Part shown: positions 1 to 6,511 of the stretch, one piece after another
How the letters are laid out: every line of letters starts with the position of its first letter
Numbering within the stretch: the first letter of the stretch is position 1
Assembly (NCBI GenBank): GCA_032251315.1
Contig: JAVVEE010000058.1
Location: 1 to 17,123, forward strand
Reading direction: 5' to 3'
DNA length: 17,123 nucleotides
Source: LH-M37 sp032251315
GTDB taxonomy: Bacteria > Pseudomonadota > Gammaproteobacteria > SZUA-229
The notes under the pieces: generated by a model
What the model was told of the DNA's origin: nothing
The model's database searches: none
What the model saw: the letters and a program-made list of their open reading frames with translations, nothing else
Position numbers and translations under genes: made by a program

Positions 1-54
1 ACTAAACAAGTCCGGTAGAATAGGGACCGATCTTGAATTATCCGTATAGTTGCC

Positions 55-92
55 GAAATGGGTTGAATAGTCATGCTATGACACTGCATTTC
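55..92. repeat. Nested inverted repeat upstream of orn
   Basis: GAAATG (55-60) is complementary to CATTTC (87-92), and inside it GTCAT (70-74) pairs with ATGAC (78-82) around a 3-base loop, with an unpaired internal bulge between the two stems. It could be an operator or a weak RNA hairpin in the region upstream of orn. No T-tract follows on either side, so it is not an intrinsic terminator. Apart from this I see no recognisable gene in bases 1-202; the short open frames reaching the left edge match no family I know. Confidence 0.3.
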
Positions 93-202
93 AGGAACGA
101 TCCGGCTGGTGCTAATTCGTATAAAGCAATTAACCGCAGTTCAGGATTACTCCGAACAGCTAAACGACTTTTAATCAAATTAAAATAAAAGGAATACCGA
201 AC

Positions 203-751
203 ATGGCACAGCCCAACGACGAAAACCTGATATGGATTGACCTCGAGATGACCGGGCTCGACCCGCTCTCAGACCGAATCATAGAAATAGCCACCATCGT
301 TACCGATAAAAACCTGAATGTCCTGGATGAAGGCCCCTCCGTTGTCGTGCATCAGAGTGACGAAAAGCTGGACGGCATGGATGAATGGTGTACTAACCAG
401 CATGGTAAAACCGGACTCACCGAACGCGTGCGCAACAGTGCTATCTCCGAAGAGACCGCCGAAGCTATCACTATCTCCTTTCTGAAAAAATACATTGCTG
501 CCGGAAAATCGCCCATGTGCGGCAACAGCATCTGTCAGGATCGCCGCTTCCTCGCCCGCTGGATGCCCGAACTGGAAGAGTATTTTCATTACCGCAATCT
601 TGACGTCAGCTCACTGAAAGAGCTGGCGGTGCGCTGGGCACCGCACACCCTGGAAGGATTCTCCAAAAAAGGCAACCACCTGGCCATGGACGACATCAAG
701 GATTCGATTGCAGAATTAAAACATTACCGGAAGACAATGTTATCGATTTGA
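203..751 (+). CDS. orn: Oligoribonuclease (3'-5' exoribonuclease)
   Basis: Degrades 2-5 nt RNA oligomers, including pGpG from cyclic-di-GMP turnover, to mononucleotides in the cytosol; it is the final step of mRNA decay and essential in several Gammaproteobacteria. The 182-residue protein matches the usual length of about 181. The DEDDh exonuclease set is visible: D13 and E15 in WIDLEMTGLDP, D113 in the NSICQDRRFL segment, and H159 with D164 in GNHLAMDDIKDSI. The segment YFHYRNLDVSSLKELAVRW is typical of Orn and of its homodimer interface. The ATG is preceded by a modest AGGAAT Shine-Dalgarno at 190-195. Orn is often next to rsgA on the opposite strand; that neighbour is not visible here because the window starts 202 bases upstream. 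The gene stands alone on the plus strand and is followed by a palindromic element and a terminator. Confidence 0.97.
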   Translation: MAQPNDENLIWIDLEMTGLDPLSDRIIEIATIVTDKNLNVLDEGPSVVVHQSDEKLDGMDEWCTNQHGKTGLTERVRNSAISEETAEAITISFLKKYIAAGKSPMCGNSICQDRRFLARWMPELEEYFHYRNLDVSSLKELAVRWAPHTLEGFSKKGNHLAMDDIKDSIAELKHYRKTMLSI

Positions 752-758
752 AATGATT

Positions 759-928
759 TCCAGGAGGCTGTCGGGTTTAGGATGAATTGGCTGCGGAAGT
801 GGGAGCGCGGCCCAAATTCCCCCGATTTTTCGTTGCGTAGAATAACTATGCGCCTCAAAATCGGAAAAATTTGTACTCACTCTCCCACTCCCTCGCTTCA
901 ATCCCCCTAAACCCGACAGCCTCCTGGA
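759..928. mobile_element. 170-bp palindromic MITE-like element
   Basis: Bases 759-780 are a perfect 22-bp reverse complement of 907-928. The similarity continues inward in imperfect form nearly to the centre: a GTGGGAG block (799-805) mirrored at 883-889, an AAATT...CCGATTTT block (about 814-829) mirrored at about 855-872, and a central stem GCGTAG/CTATGC (835-840 and 846-851) around the loop AATAA. The element therefore folds into one long hairpin with its ends as terminal inverted repeats and carries no credible coding sequence. This is the form expected of a miniature inverted-repeat transposable element or another dispersed palindromic repeat. The flanks ATGATTT (753-759) and ATGTTCT (928-934) agree at 5 of 7 positions, too weak to call a target duplication. 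I do not recognise the parent transposon. Confidence 0.6.
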
Positions 929-976
929 TGTTCTGGAAAATCGGTTTCTTGCTGATTAAGAGCATTGTGGTTATTG

Positions 977-1016
977 ATGGCCGGCTCTGCACAGGGATGC
1001 GGGAGCCGGCCATTTT
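977..1016 (+). terminator. Intrinsic terminator between orn and sqr
   Basis: ATGGCCGGCTC (977-987) pairs perfectly with GAGCCGGCCAT (1003-1013), an 11-bp GC-rich stem with a 15-base loop, followed by TTTT (1013-1016). It would end plus-strand transcripts coming from orn. The minus-strand side has no T-tract, so it is a poorer stop for sqr transcripts, although the hairpin may still act in both directions. The T-run is short, so strength is uncertain. Confidence 0.6.
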
Positions 1017-1080
1017 CAGATATGGTCGGTTGTGTTTCCGACCGGGATTGTTTTGAATTTTAATCCGAAGCGATAATGGG

Positions 1081-2358
1081 TTAATCTTTTTTCAAGCGCA
1101 CTATGCCTACCAGTCGGAGCGCCCATTTTTCGATAAAAGGTTCTGATATCCCTTTGCGCATTTTGTAGAGAAAATATTTTTCAAAGGCGATTTTTGCCCA
1201 GTGCACCCATTTGCCCTCTTTGAACCAGGTGACATTACGGGGCGGGATTTGCGGGATGGCAATAAAGGCCGCGCCGGTATCGCCCAGATCAGCCAGGCAG
1301 AAGGCGTTCCAGGTCGCTTTGGAAGCCACGGGATAACCGGTTAATTCGGCTTTGATGTTACGTACAATCGCCGTCACCATAGACTCGATCATGTAACCGG
1401 TTTTAGGCGCGCCGGTGGGTACCGGTGTGGCTTCGACCGGGGGTATGGCGATGCACACGCCGGCGGAATAGATGTTAGGGTATTTGGGGCTGCGCTGGTG
1501 CTTGTCGACGATGACAAAGCCGCGCGGGTTGCATAAACCTTCGACATTGGCGACCGGATCAACACCCTTGAAGCCGGGCAGCAGCATGGAGTGTTTGAAT
1601 TCGAGTTCATGCTGTTTGGTCACTTCACCCGAGGCATCAAGTTCATCCACGAATATTTTGCCTGGCTCGACTTTGGTGACTTTGGCATTGGTAATCCACT
1701 TTATATGGCGCTCGCGTAATTCGTGCTCCAGCATACCTTTGGAGTCGCCCACCCCGCCCAGACCGAGATGACCAATATAGGGCTCACTGGTGATGAAGGT
1801 AATGGGCACCTGATCACGAACCTTGTGTTTGCGTAGCGCAGTATCAAGAATGGCGGCATATTCGTATGCAGGGCCGAAGCAGCTGGCGAACTGGACGGCG
1901 CCGACTACAACTTGCCCCGGCTCCTCAATCAGCTTTAAAAAATCTTCATGTGATTTCTCGGCGTGGTCGACCGTGCAGATCGATTGCGTGAAGCCATTGA
2001 CCGGGCCGGAGCCTTCGACTTCATCAAAGGCAAGTTTGGGGCCGGTGGTGATCAGAAGGTAATCATAGGCTACTTGCTGTCCATCTTTCAGGATGAGCTG
2101 ATTGCCCTCGGCATCGATGGTTTCGACCCAGCCAACAATCAGATTGATGTTATGTTTTTTTAGATGCGGTTCCAGGGGCAGGGTGATCTGCTTGCGCTTG
2201 CGCCAGCCAACGGCCAGCCATGGATTGGAAGGTACAAACTGAAAAAAATCATTCGCGTTAACCACGGTAATCTCGTGCTCTTTACCGAGCACTTCGCGCA
2301 ATTCGTACGCTGCAGGCATGCCGCCTATACCGGCACCTAATACTACAATATGAGCCAT
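1081..2358 (-). CDS. sqr: Sulfide:quinone oxidoreductase, Acidithiobacillus-like
   Basis: Membrane-associated flavoprotein that oxidises sulfide to sulfane sulfur or polysulfide and passes the electrons to the quinone pool. The N-terminal FAD motif VVLGAGIGGMPAA lies at residues 5-17. The three redox cysteines of the family are present: C128 in QSICTVDHAE, C160 in ASCFGPAYEYA, and C354 in NAFCLADLGD, matching C128/C160/C356 of the Acidithiobacillus ferrooxidans enzyme as I recall it. Long stretches such as NDFFQFVPSNPW, TSEPYIGHLG and TPVPTGAPKTGYMIESMV also agree. The C-terminal part (about 380-425), with KWVHWAKIAFEKYFLYKMRKG, is the amphipathic region thought to hold the protein on the membrane. 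A GGAGG Shine-Dalgarno lies 9 bases before the ATG. Length 425 is normal. It follows a rhodanese gene on the same strand across a 169-base gap, a functionally sensible neighbour because sulfurtransferases handle the sulfane sulfur made by SQR. Confidence 0.95.
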   Translation of the reverse strand: MAHIVVLGAGIGGMPAAYELREVLGKEHEITVVNANDFFQFVPSNPWLAVGWRKRKQITLPLEPHLKKHNINLIVGWVETIDAEGNQLILKDGQQVAYDYLLITTGPKLAFDEVEGSGPVNGFTQSICTVDHAEKSHEDFLKLIEEPGQVVVGAVQFASCFGPAYEYAAILDTALRKHKVRDQVPITFITSEPYIGHLGLGGVGDSKGMLEHELRERHIKWITNAKVTKVEPGKIFVDELDASGEVTKQHELEFKHSMLLPGFKGVDPVANVEGLCNPRGFVIVDKHQRSPKYPNIYSAGVCIAIPPVEATPVPTGAPKTGYMIESMVTAIVRNIKAELTGYPVASKATWNAFCLADLGDTGAAFIAIPQIPPRNVTWFKEGKWVHWAKIAFEKYFLYKMRKGISEPFIEKWALRLVGIVRLKKD

Positions 2359-2410
2359 AATGTTGAACCTCCATAATCCTTAGGGGAAACCTATCCATTA
2401 AGATAGTGCG

Positions 2411-2453
2411 TTGAGTGTATCACTAGAATCAGCCGTATAATCTTGAGTGATAC
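2411..2453 (+). promoter_or_regulatory. Plus-strand promoter framed by an operator-like inverted repeat
   Basis: A consensus -10 TATAAT (2436-2441) follows a -35-like TTGAGT (2411-2416) with a long 19-base spacer. GTATCACT (2417-2424) and its perfect complement AGTGATAC (2446-2453) flank the -10, the second arm falling on the expected start site near 2448. TTGAGTG also occurs as a direct repeat at 2411-2417 and 2443-2449. This is the geometry of a repressor operator over a promoter. The promoter points away from sqr, towards the end of the rhodanese gene. On the minus strand I find no good -10/-35 pair for sqr itself, but the same repeat lies 59-102 bases upstream of the sqr start codon and might control both directions. 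Confidence 0.4.
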
Positions 2454-2487
2454 TAAGGCATTTAACCCGTTACCTATGGAGAGAAAT

Positions 2488-2589
2488 ATGCATCCTTTTT
2501 ATTTTGGAGAGAGACTTTTTCCTGAGGCTACTCGACCGGAGTATCGGCCTGATTGCCCCAGTCGGACCATGAACCCGGATAGCCTTTGA
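2488..2589 (+). CDS. Possible 33-residue small ORF, function unknown
   Basis: An ATG at 2488 is preceded by GGAGA (2478-2482) at a 5-base spacing and lies about 40 bases downstream of the start site predicted from the TATAAT at 2436-2441. The frame runs 33 codons (starting MHPFYFGERLFPEAT) to TGA at 2587-2589. Its last 60 or so bases are antisense to the 3' end of the rhodanese gene, so that part of the sequence is constrained by the other strand. I recognise no family. It could be a translated small protein, the leader of an antisense transcript, or a chance ORF. Only the joint presence of promoter, Shine-Dalgarno and start codon makes it worth listing. Confidence 0.22.
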   Translation: MHPFYFGERLFPEATRPEYRPDCPSRTMNPDSL

Positions 2590-3331
2590 CGTTTTCGTAA
2601 CCCAGATGCCTCAGCATCAAATAAGAGAAGGCGGAGCGGTGGTGTGACTGGCAGTAACAGATCACCTCTTTGTCCCGGCTAATGCCCAGTTGCGCCAGGC
2701 GCTTTTCGAGGAGATCATCAGGAAGCAGGCGTAAATTCCTGTTGCGGTCCATGGCTTCGGTCCATTCAAAATGAACGGCACCGGGAATATGACCGGCTTT
2801 GTCGGCGAATTTTTTCTCACCTCCGAATTCAGCGGCTGAACGGGCATCGAGCAGAACGGTATTTTTATCGCCCAGACGTTGCAGGATGTACGGTCGATCC
2901 GCGCAGTAACGCCCGGTATTGCTGAGCGCATAGCTGCTGGCTTCGGCAGGGGTGGGCACTTCGCCACTCAGGCGGTGGCCTTCATTTGCCCAGCGGTGCA
3001 GACCACCGTTGAGCAGTGAGGTGTTTTCGTGGCCAAAGACATGCAACGTCCAGATGAAACGTGAGGCGCAGCCGCCGCCTTCATCATCGTAGGCAATAAC
3101 ATGGCTGCGTGCATTGATGCCTAAAGCGGAAATCAGCCGGGAGAAAGTCGCGGCATCGGGCAGCAGGCCCATCACCGGTTTTTCGTTATGAATAATGTCT
3201 GCGTAGCTGACGAAATGTGCGCCGGTAATATGCGCCTGGGCATACTGTTTGGCCTTGCATAAATCGACGATGACGAGGTCAGGCTTGTCCAGCAGGGCTT
3301 CAAGTTCATCGGGTTCTATAATTAAGGGCAT
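2528..3331 (-). CDS. Tandem-domain rhodanese sulfurtransferase
   Basis: Predicted thiosulfate or mercaptopyruvate-type sulfurtransferase moving sulfane sulfur through a cysteine persulfide in the cytosol (no signal peptide). Two rhodanese domains are visible: residues about 5-120 and 145-260. The first has lost the catalytic loop (YDDEGGGCASR at 81-91 occupies the position) and is probably structural. The second carries the catalytic cysteine C227 in the loop CQSHHRS, the HH-containing type seen in many bacterial SseA-like enzymes. Typical landmarks are LNGGLHRW (107-114), LLDARSAAEF (160-169) and GHIPGAVHFEW (180-190). The ATG lies 4 bases after the nadB stop codon with no clear Shine-Dalgarno, suggesting translational coupling to nadB. 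The substrate cannot be told from sequence. The neighbouring sqr makes a role in handling SQR-derived sulfane sulfur plausible. Confidence 0.9.
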   Translation of the reverse strand: MPLIIEPDELEALLDKPDLVIVDLCKAKQYAQAHITGAHFVSYADIIHNEKPVMGLLPDAATFSRLISALGINARSHVIAYDDEGGGCASRFIWTLHVFGHENTSLLNGGLHRWANEGHRLSGEVPTPAEASSYALSNTGRYCADRPYILQRLGDKNTVLLDARSAAEFGGEKKFADKAGHIPGAVHFEWTEAMDRNRNLRLLPDDLLEKRLAQLGISRDKEVICYCQSHHRSAFSYLMLRHLGYENVKGYPGSWSDWGNQADTPVE

Positions 3332-3335
3332 AAGC

Positions 3336-5000
3336 TTAGGGTGTGTTTTTTATCGTGCTGATGGAGGGATTCTGGTTTTTCGGCGACGGGCTCTGCGGTG
3401 TTAATACGGTATTATTGGCGATGCTGTTTTCATCGGCGGGCGGATAGTCCAGCGAGAAATGCAGGCCGCGACTCTCTTTGCGTTCCATGGCGCAACGTAC
3501 AATCAGTTCGGCGACCAGCGCCAGGTTGCGCAATTCGATAAGGTCGCCGTTGATGCGGAAATTGCTGTAATACTCGTTGATTTCATGTTGCAGCAGCTGG
3601 ATGCGCCGCATGGCCCGCTCGAGTCGTTTGTTGGTACGTACGATGCCGACATAATCCCACATGAAGCGGCGCAGCTCATCCCAGTTGTGGGAGACCACGA
3701 CCTCTTCGTCGGAGTCGGTAACGCGGCTTTCATCCCAGGGGGCAATTTTAAATTTTCGGGTCGGTGTTTTCAGTTTTTCGATAATGTCCCGGCTGGCCGA
3801 TTCCGCAAACACCAGGCATTCGAGCAGCGAATTGCTGGCCAGACGGTTGGCCCCATGCAGGCCGGTATGCGAGGCTTCACCAATGGTATAGAGGCCATTA
3901 ATATCGGTCTGTCCCTGCAGGTTGGTGGCCACGCCGCCGCAGGTATAGTGCGCCGCGGGTACCACCGGAATCGGTTCTTTGGTGATATCAAAACCCAGCT
4001 CAAGGCAGCGGGCATAAATAGTCGGAAAGTGCGAAATAATAAATGCCGCCGGGCGGTGGCTGATGTCGAGATAGACACAGGCCGCACCCAGTCGTTTCAT
4101 CTCGTGGTCGATGGCGCGAGCCACAATATCGCGCGGTGCCAGTTCGCCGCGTTCATCAAAGCGCTGCATAAAGCGTGAGCCGTCCGCCAGCAGCAGGTGG
4201 CCGCCTTCGCCGCGCAAGGCTTCGGAGATGAGAAAAGATTTGGCTGCCGGGTGATACAGGCAGGTAGGATGAAACTGATTGAATTCCATATTGCTGACCC
4301 GGCAACCGGCGCGCCAGGCCATGGCGATGCCGTCACCGGTGGAGCCATCCGGGTTGCTGGTATAGAGATAAACTTTGCTGGCTCCGCCGGTCGCCAGCAC
4401 CACATCCCGGGCCTGGAAAGTTTCGACGTGACCGCTTTTTTTATTCAGCACATAAGCGCCAATGCACTGGTTGTCGCCGGCTGCGCTTAAGCCCTGTTTC
4501 GTCGTGGTGATGAGGTCGACGGCCATGTGGCTGGGGAAAAAATGTATGGAGCGGTGGTGCCGGGCATGGTTGTACAGCGTATCCGAAAGCGCCTTGCCGG
4601 TGGCGTCGGCGGCGTGGATCACGCGCCGTTGGCTGTGTCCGCCTTCGCGCGTCAGATGCAGTTTGCGCTTGCCGCTGTTAAGTGATTCCTTGCTAAACGG
4701 AACCCCCAGCTCCTCCAGCCAGCGTATATTTTCCGGGCCGTGTTTAATGGTGAACTTGACCGTTTCCGGGTCACACAGGCCTGCGCCTGCTTGCAGGGTA
4801 TCGGCAATATGCGATTTAAAGGAATCCTGTGCGGTGACCACCGCTGAGATGCCGCCCTGGGCATAATAGGTGCTGCCATTTCTTTCCGGGGCTTTCATGA
4901 TAATGGCAATCGAGGCGTGATCGGCCAGCCGCAATGCCAGACTCAGACCCGCTGCGCCGCCGCCGATGATAAGAACGTCATGGTAATGCGAGGTGGTCAT
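3336..5000 (-). CDS. nadB: L-aspartate oxidase
   Basis: FAD enzyme converting L-aspartate to iminoaspartate, the first step of de novo NAD synthesis; NadA then uses the product. The FAD-binding motif LIIGGGAAGLSLAL is at residues 10-23. Other family marks are YYAQGGISA, REGGHSQRRVIHAADATG, VVLATGGASKVYLYTSNP, FHPTCL, SEALRGEGG, and the second FAD segment TCGGVATN through GLHGANRLASNSLLECLVFAES. The C-terminal helical domain (about 430-525) ends in the usual SRGLHFSLDYP. A 30-residue polar Ser/Pro/Asn tail follows, making the protein 554 residues against about 540 in E. coli. Divergent orientation to rpoE is the classical gammaproteobacterial arrangement. The ATG has no obvious Shine-Dalgarno, only an AT-rich leader. 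The downstream rhodanese gene starts 4 bases after the stop. Confidence 0.96.
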   Translation of the reverse strand: MTTSHYHDVLIIGGGAAGLSLALRLADHASIAIIMKAPERNGSTYYAQGGISAVVTAQDSFKSHIADTLQAGAGLCDPETVKFTIKHGPENIRWLEELGVPFSKESLNSGKRKLHLTREGGHSQRRVIHAADATGKALSDTLYNHARHHRSIHFFPSHMAVDLITTTKQGLSAAGDNQCIGAYVLNKKSGHVETFQARDVVLATGGASKVYLYTSNPDGSTGDGIAMAWRAGCRVSNMEFNQFHPTCLYHPAAKSFLISEALRGEGGHLLLADGSRFMQRFDERGELAPRDIVARAIDHEMKRLGAACVYLDISHRPAAFIISHFPTIYARCLELGFDITKEPIPVVPAAHYTCGGVATNLQGQTDINGLYTIGEASHTGLHGANRLASNSLLECLVFAESASRDIIEKLKTPTRKFKIAPWDESRVTDSDEEVVVSHNWDELRRFMWDYVGIVRTNKRLERAMRRIQLLQHEINEYYSNFRINGDLIELRNLALVAELIVRCAMERKESRGLHFSLDYPPADENSIANNTVLTPQSPSPKNQNPSISTIKNTP

Positions 5001-5049
5001 AAGGATATAAAAAGGCCCTGTTTGATAAGTTCGTGTTGCAAGTGTCGTG

Positions 5050-5096
5050 ATTATAGTTTGATAATAGGCAGATCGAAAAATACAAATACATATAAT
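5050..5096. promoter_or_regulatory. Overlapping divergent nadB / rpoE promoter region
   Basis: On the minus strand TATAAT (5055-5050) with TTTCGA (5078-5073) at a 17-base spacing could drive nadB, giving a leader of about 42 bases. On the plus strand TTGATA (5058-5063) with TACAAA (5081-5086), also 17 apart, could drive rpoE; another TATAAT at 5091-5096 lacks a good -35. These are housekeeping sigma70-type matches made by eye. No GGAACTT-type sigma-E -35 element lies upstream of rpoE in this region. Confidence 0.4.
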
Positions 5097-5191
5097 ATTC
5101 AGGGACTATAACAAAGTGATCTTGCCATATAGCTTTAAAAAGTGTGAGGCCATTGTTGCAGACCGGGACGATTTTTGGGGGTTATGCCTGC

Positions 5192-5797
5192 ATGGGCAAT
5201 GAACGAAGCATTGATCAGGCGCTGGTCGAGCGCGTGCAACAGGGGGACAAAAAAGCCTTTGATCTGCTGGTGTTGAAATACCAGTTGAGGGTTAGCAAAC
5301 TGGTGGCTCGCTTTCTGCGTAATCCGGCGGATGTGCCTGATGTCGTCCAGGATACCTTTATCAAGGCTTATAAAGCGCTGCCCAACTTCCGGGGCGAAAG
5401 TGCTTTTTATACCTGGATATACCGGATTGCGATTAACACCGCCAAGAATTATCTGGTGGCGAGAAAGCGTACCTCCGCGCAAAATAGCATTGATATTCAG
5501 GATGCCGAAGATTATGGTGCCAGCGACTGGTTAAAAGATTATGTCACGCCCGAACGTAAAGTGCTGGCTGATGAAATTCAGGCGAACATTAATCAGACCC
5601 TGACCCATCTGCCGCCTGATCTGCGCGAGGCTATCACCCTGCGCGAGATGGAAGGTTTGAGTTATGAAGAGATTGCAACCGCTATGGCTTGTCCGATTGG
5701 CACGGTGCGTTCACGAATATTTCGGGCACGTGAGGCGATCGATGAAAAATTGGAACCATTGCTTGACGAGTACAGTCATAACGTCAGTGAAACCTGA
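5192..5797 (+). CDS. rpoE: Extracytoplasmic-stress sigma factor RpoE (AlgU)
   Basis: ECF sigma factor that directs RNA polymerase to envelope-stress promoters; it is held inactive by RseA until misfolded outer-membrane proteins trigger RseA proteolysis. Region 2 covers about residues 25-95 (DVPDVVQDTFIKAYKAL, FRGESAFYTWIYRIAINTAKNYL); region 4 covers about 130-185, with the helix-turn-helix GLSYEEIATAMACPIGTVRSRIFRAREAID. I chose the ATG at 5192, giving MGNERSIDQALVERVQQGD and 201 residues, because it aligns with the start of E. coli RpoE (MSEQLTDQVLVERVQKGD) and has a G-run (5177-5181) upstream. An in-frame ATG at 5144 would add 16 residues that do not belong to the family. The gene leads an operon with rseA, rseB and rseC. 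Confidence 0.97.
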   Translation: MGNERSIDQALVERVQQGDKKAFDLLVLKYQLRVSKLVARFLRNPADVPDVVQDTFIKAYKALPNFRGESAFYTWIYRIAINTAKNYLVARKRTSAQNSIDIQDAEDYGASDWLKDYVTPERKVLADEIQANINQTLTHLPPDLREAITLREMEGLSYEEIATAMACPIGTVRSRIFRAREAIDEKLEPLLDEYSHNVSET

Positions 5798-5861
5798 GCA
5801 CTGTCTTTTTATGGCATTACAGCCCTGTAAATAACCCCCGCAAGTTATTGTGAGTAAGACT

Positions 5862-6503
5862 ATGAATGTGAATAATCAAAAACAAAGCGCTGAGATAATG
5901 TCGGCTTACATTGATGATGCTCTGAGCGCAGATGAGATGACGCCTCTGATCAGGCTGAATGAAAGCAGCGGACAGGCGATTGCCAAACGCTATTCTGCGG
6001 CGACACGTTATCACATCATGGGCGAAGTTCTGCGCGGTGAACTGAGCGAGGCCTCGATGGTAGACGTGAGCCGGCAAATTCACGAAGCCCTGCGCAACGA
6101 ATCGTTCGATCCCGTTGAAGTCGTAGCCGCCGCTAAAAAGCCGTTGCGATTAGCAGGCCGTTTCGATTTATCCGCCTGGCTGGGTTCTTTTGCCCGACCT
6201 TTGGCGGGCATGGCCGTGGCGGCATCGGTCTCAGCGCTGGTGGTCGTGTCAGTCATGCAGCTGGAGTCACCGGAGCGCACACAGCCATTAGCCAGCGCCC
6301 CCGTTAGTGCGCCGGCAGACACGCCGGCGACGCAGATGGTCGCTCAACAACCTGCCGATGACGCCACAACGGATGCCGCAAGCAAAGAACAGCAGATGGC
6401 CGACTTTAATAACTACCTGACCGAGCACGCCGAATTCGCCGCACAGGATACGATTCAGGGACGCATTCCCTATGTTAGAGCTGTGAGCTACGAAGCGGAG
6501 TAA
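5862..6503 (+). CDS. rseA: Anti-sigma-E factor RseA (MucA)
   Basis: Single-pass inner-membrane protein whose cytoplasmic N-terminus sequesters RpoE and whose periplasmic part binds RseB; stepwise cleavage by DegS-type and RseP proteases frees the sigma factor. The N-terminal domain (about 5-85) opens with the family pattern AEIMSAYIDDALSADEM and includes RYHIMGEVLRGE. A transmembrane helix spans about 112-134 (RPLAGMAVAASVSALVVVSV), then comes an Ala/Pro/Thr-rich periplasmic linker and a final VRAVSYEAE-type tail. I take ATG 5862 (213 residues); a GTG in frame at 5850 would add MSKT, and neither start has a strong Shine-Dalgarno. It begins 64 bases after the rpoE stop, and identity rests on N-terminal motifs, membrane topology and position in the operon. 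Confidence 0.93.
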   Translation: MNVNNQKQSAEIMSAYIDDALSADEMTPLIRLNESSGQAIAKRYSAATRYHIMGEVLRGELSEASMVDVSRQIHEALRNESFDPVEVVAAAKKPLRLAGRFDLSAWLGSFARPLAGMAVAASVSALVVVSVMQLESPERTQPLASAPVSAPADTPATQMVAQQPADDATTDAASKEQQMADFNNYLTEHAEFAAQDTIQGRIPYVRAVSYEAE

Positions 6504-6511
6504 ACAGGCGT

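Noticed and set aside
1..89. Minus-strand open frame from an ATG at 89 to the left edge (possible rsgA or other divergent gene)
   Set aside because: The 29 visible codons resemble neither RsgA nor any family I know, and there is no Shine-Dalgarno; too short to support.
871..1056. 61-codon open frame on the plus strand between orn and sqr
   Set aside because: It runs through the right arm of the palindrome and the terminator hairpin, and its protein shows no family features or plausible ribosome binding site.
3459..4178. Long plus-strand frame of 239 codons opposite nadB
   Set aside because: It is a shadow of nadB, whose own protein is a complete, clearly recognised family member; several other long frames in this window are shadows of the same kind.
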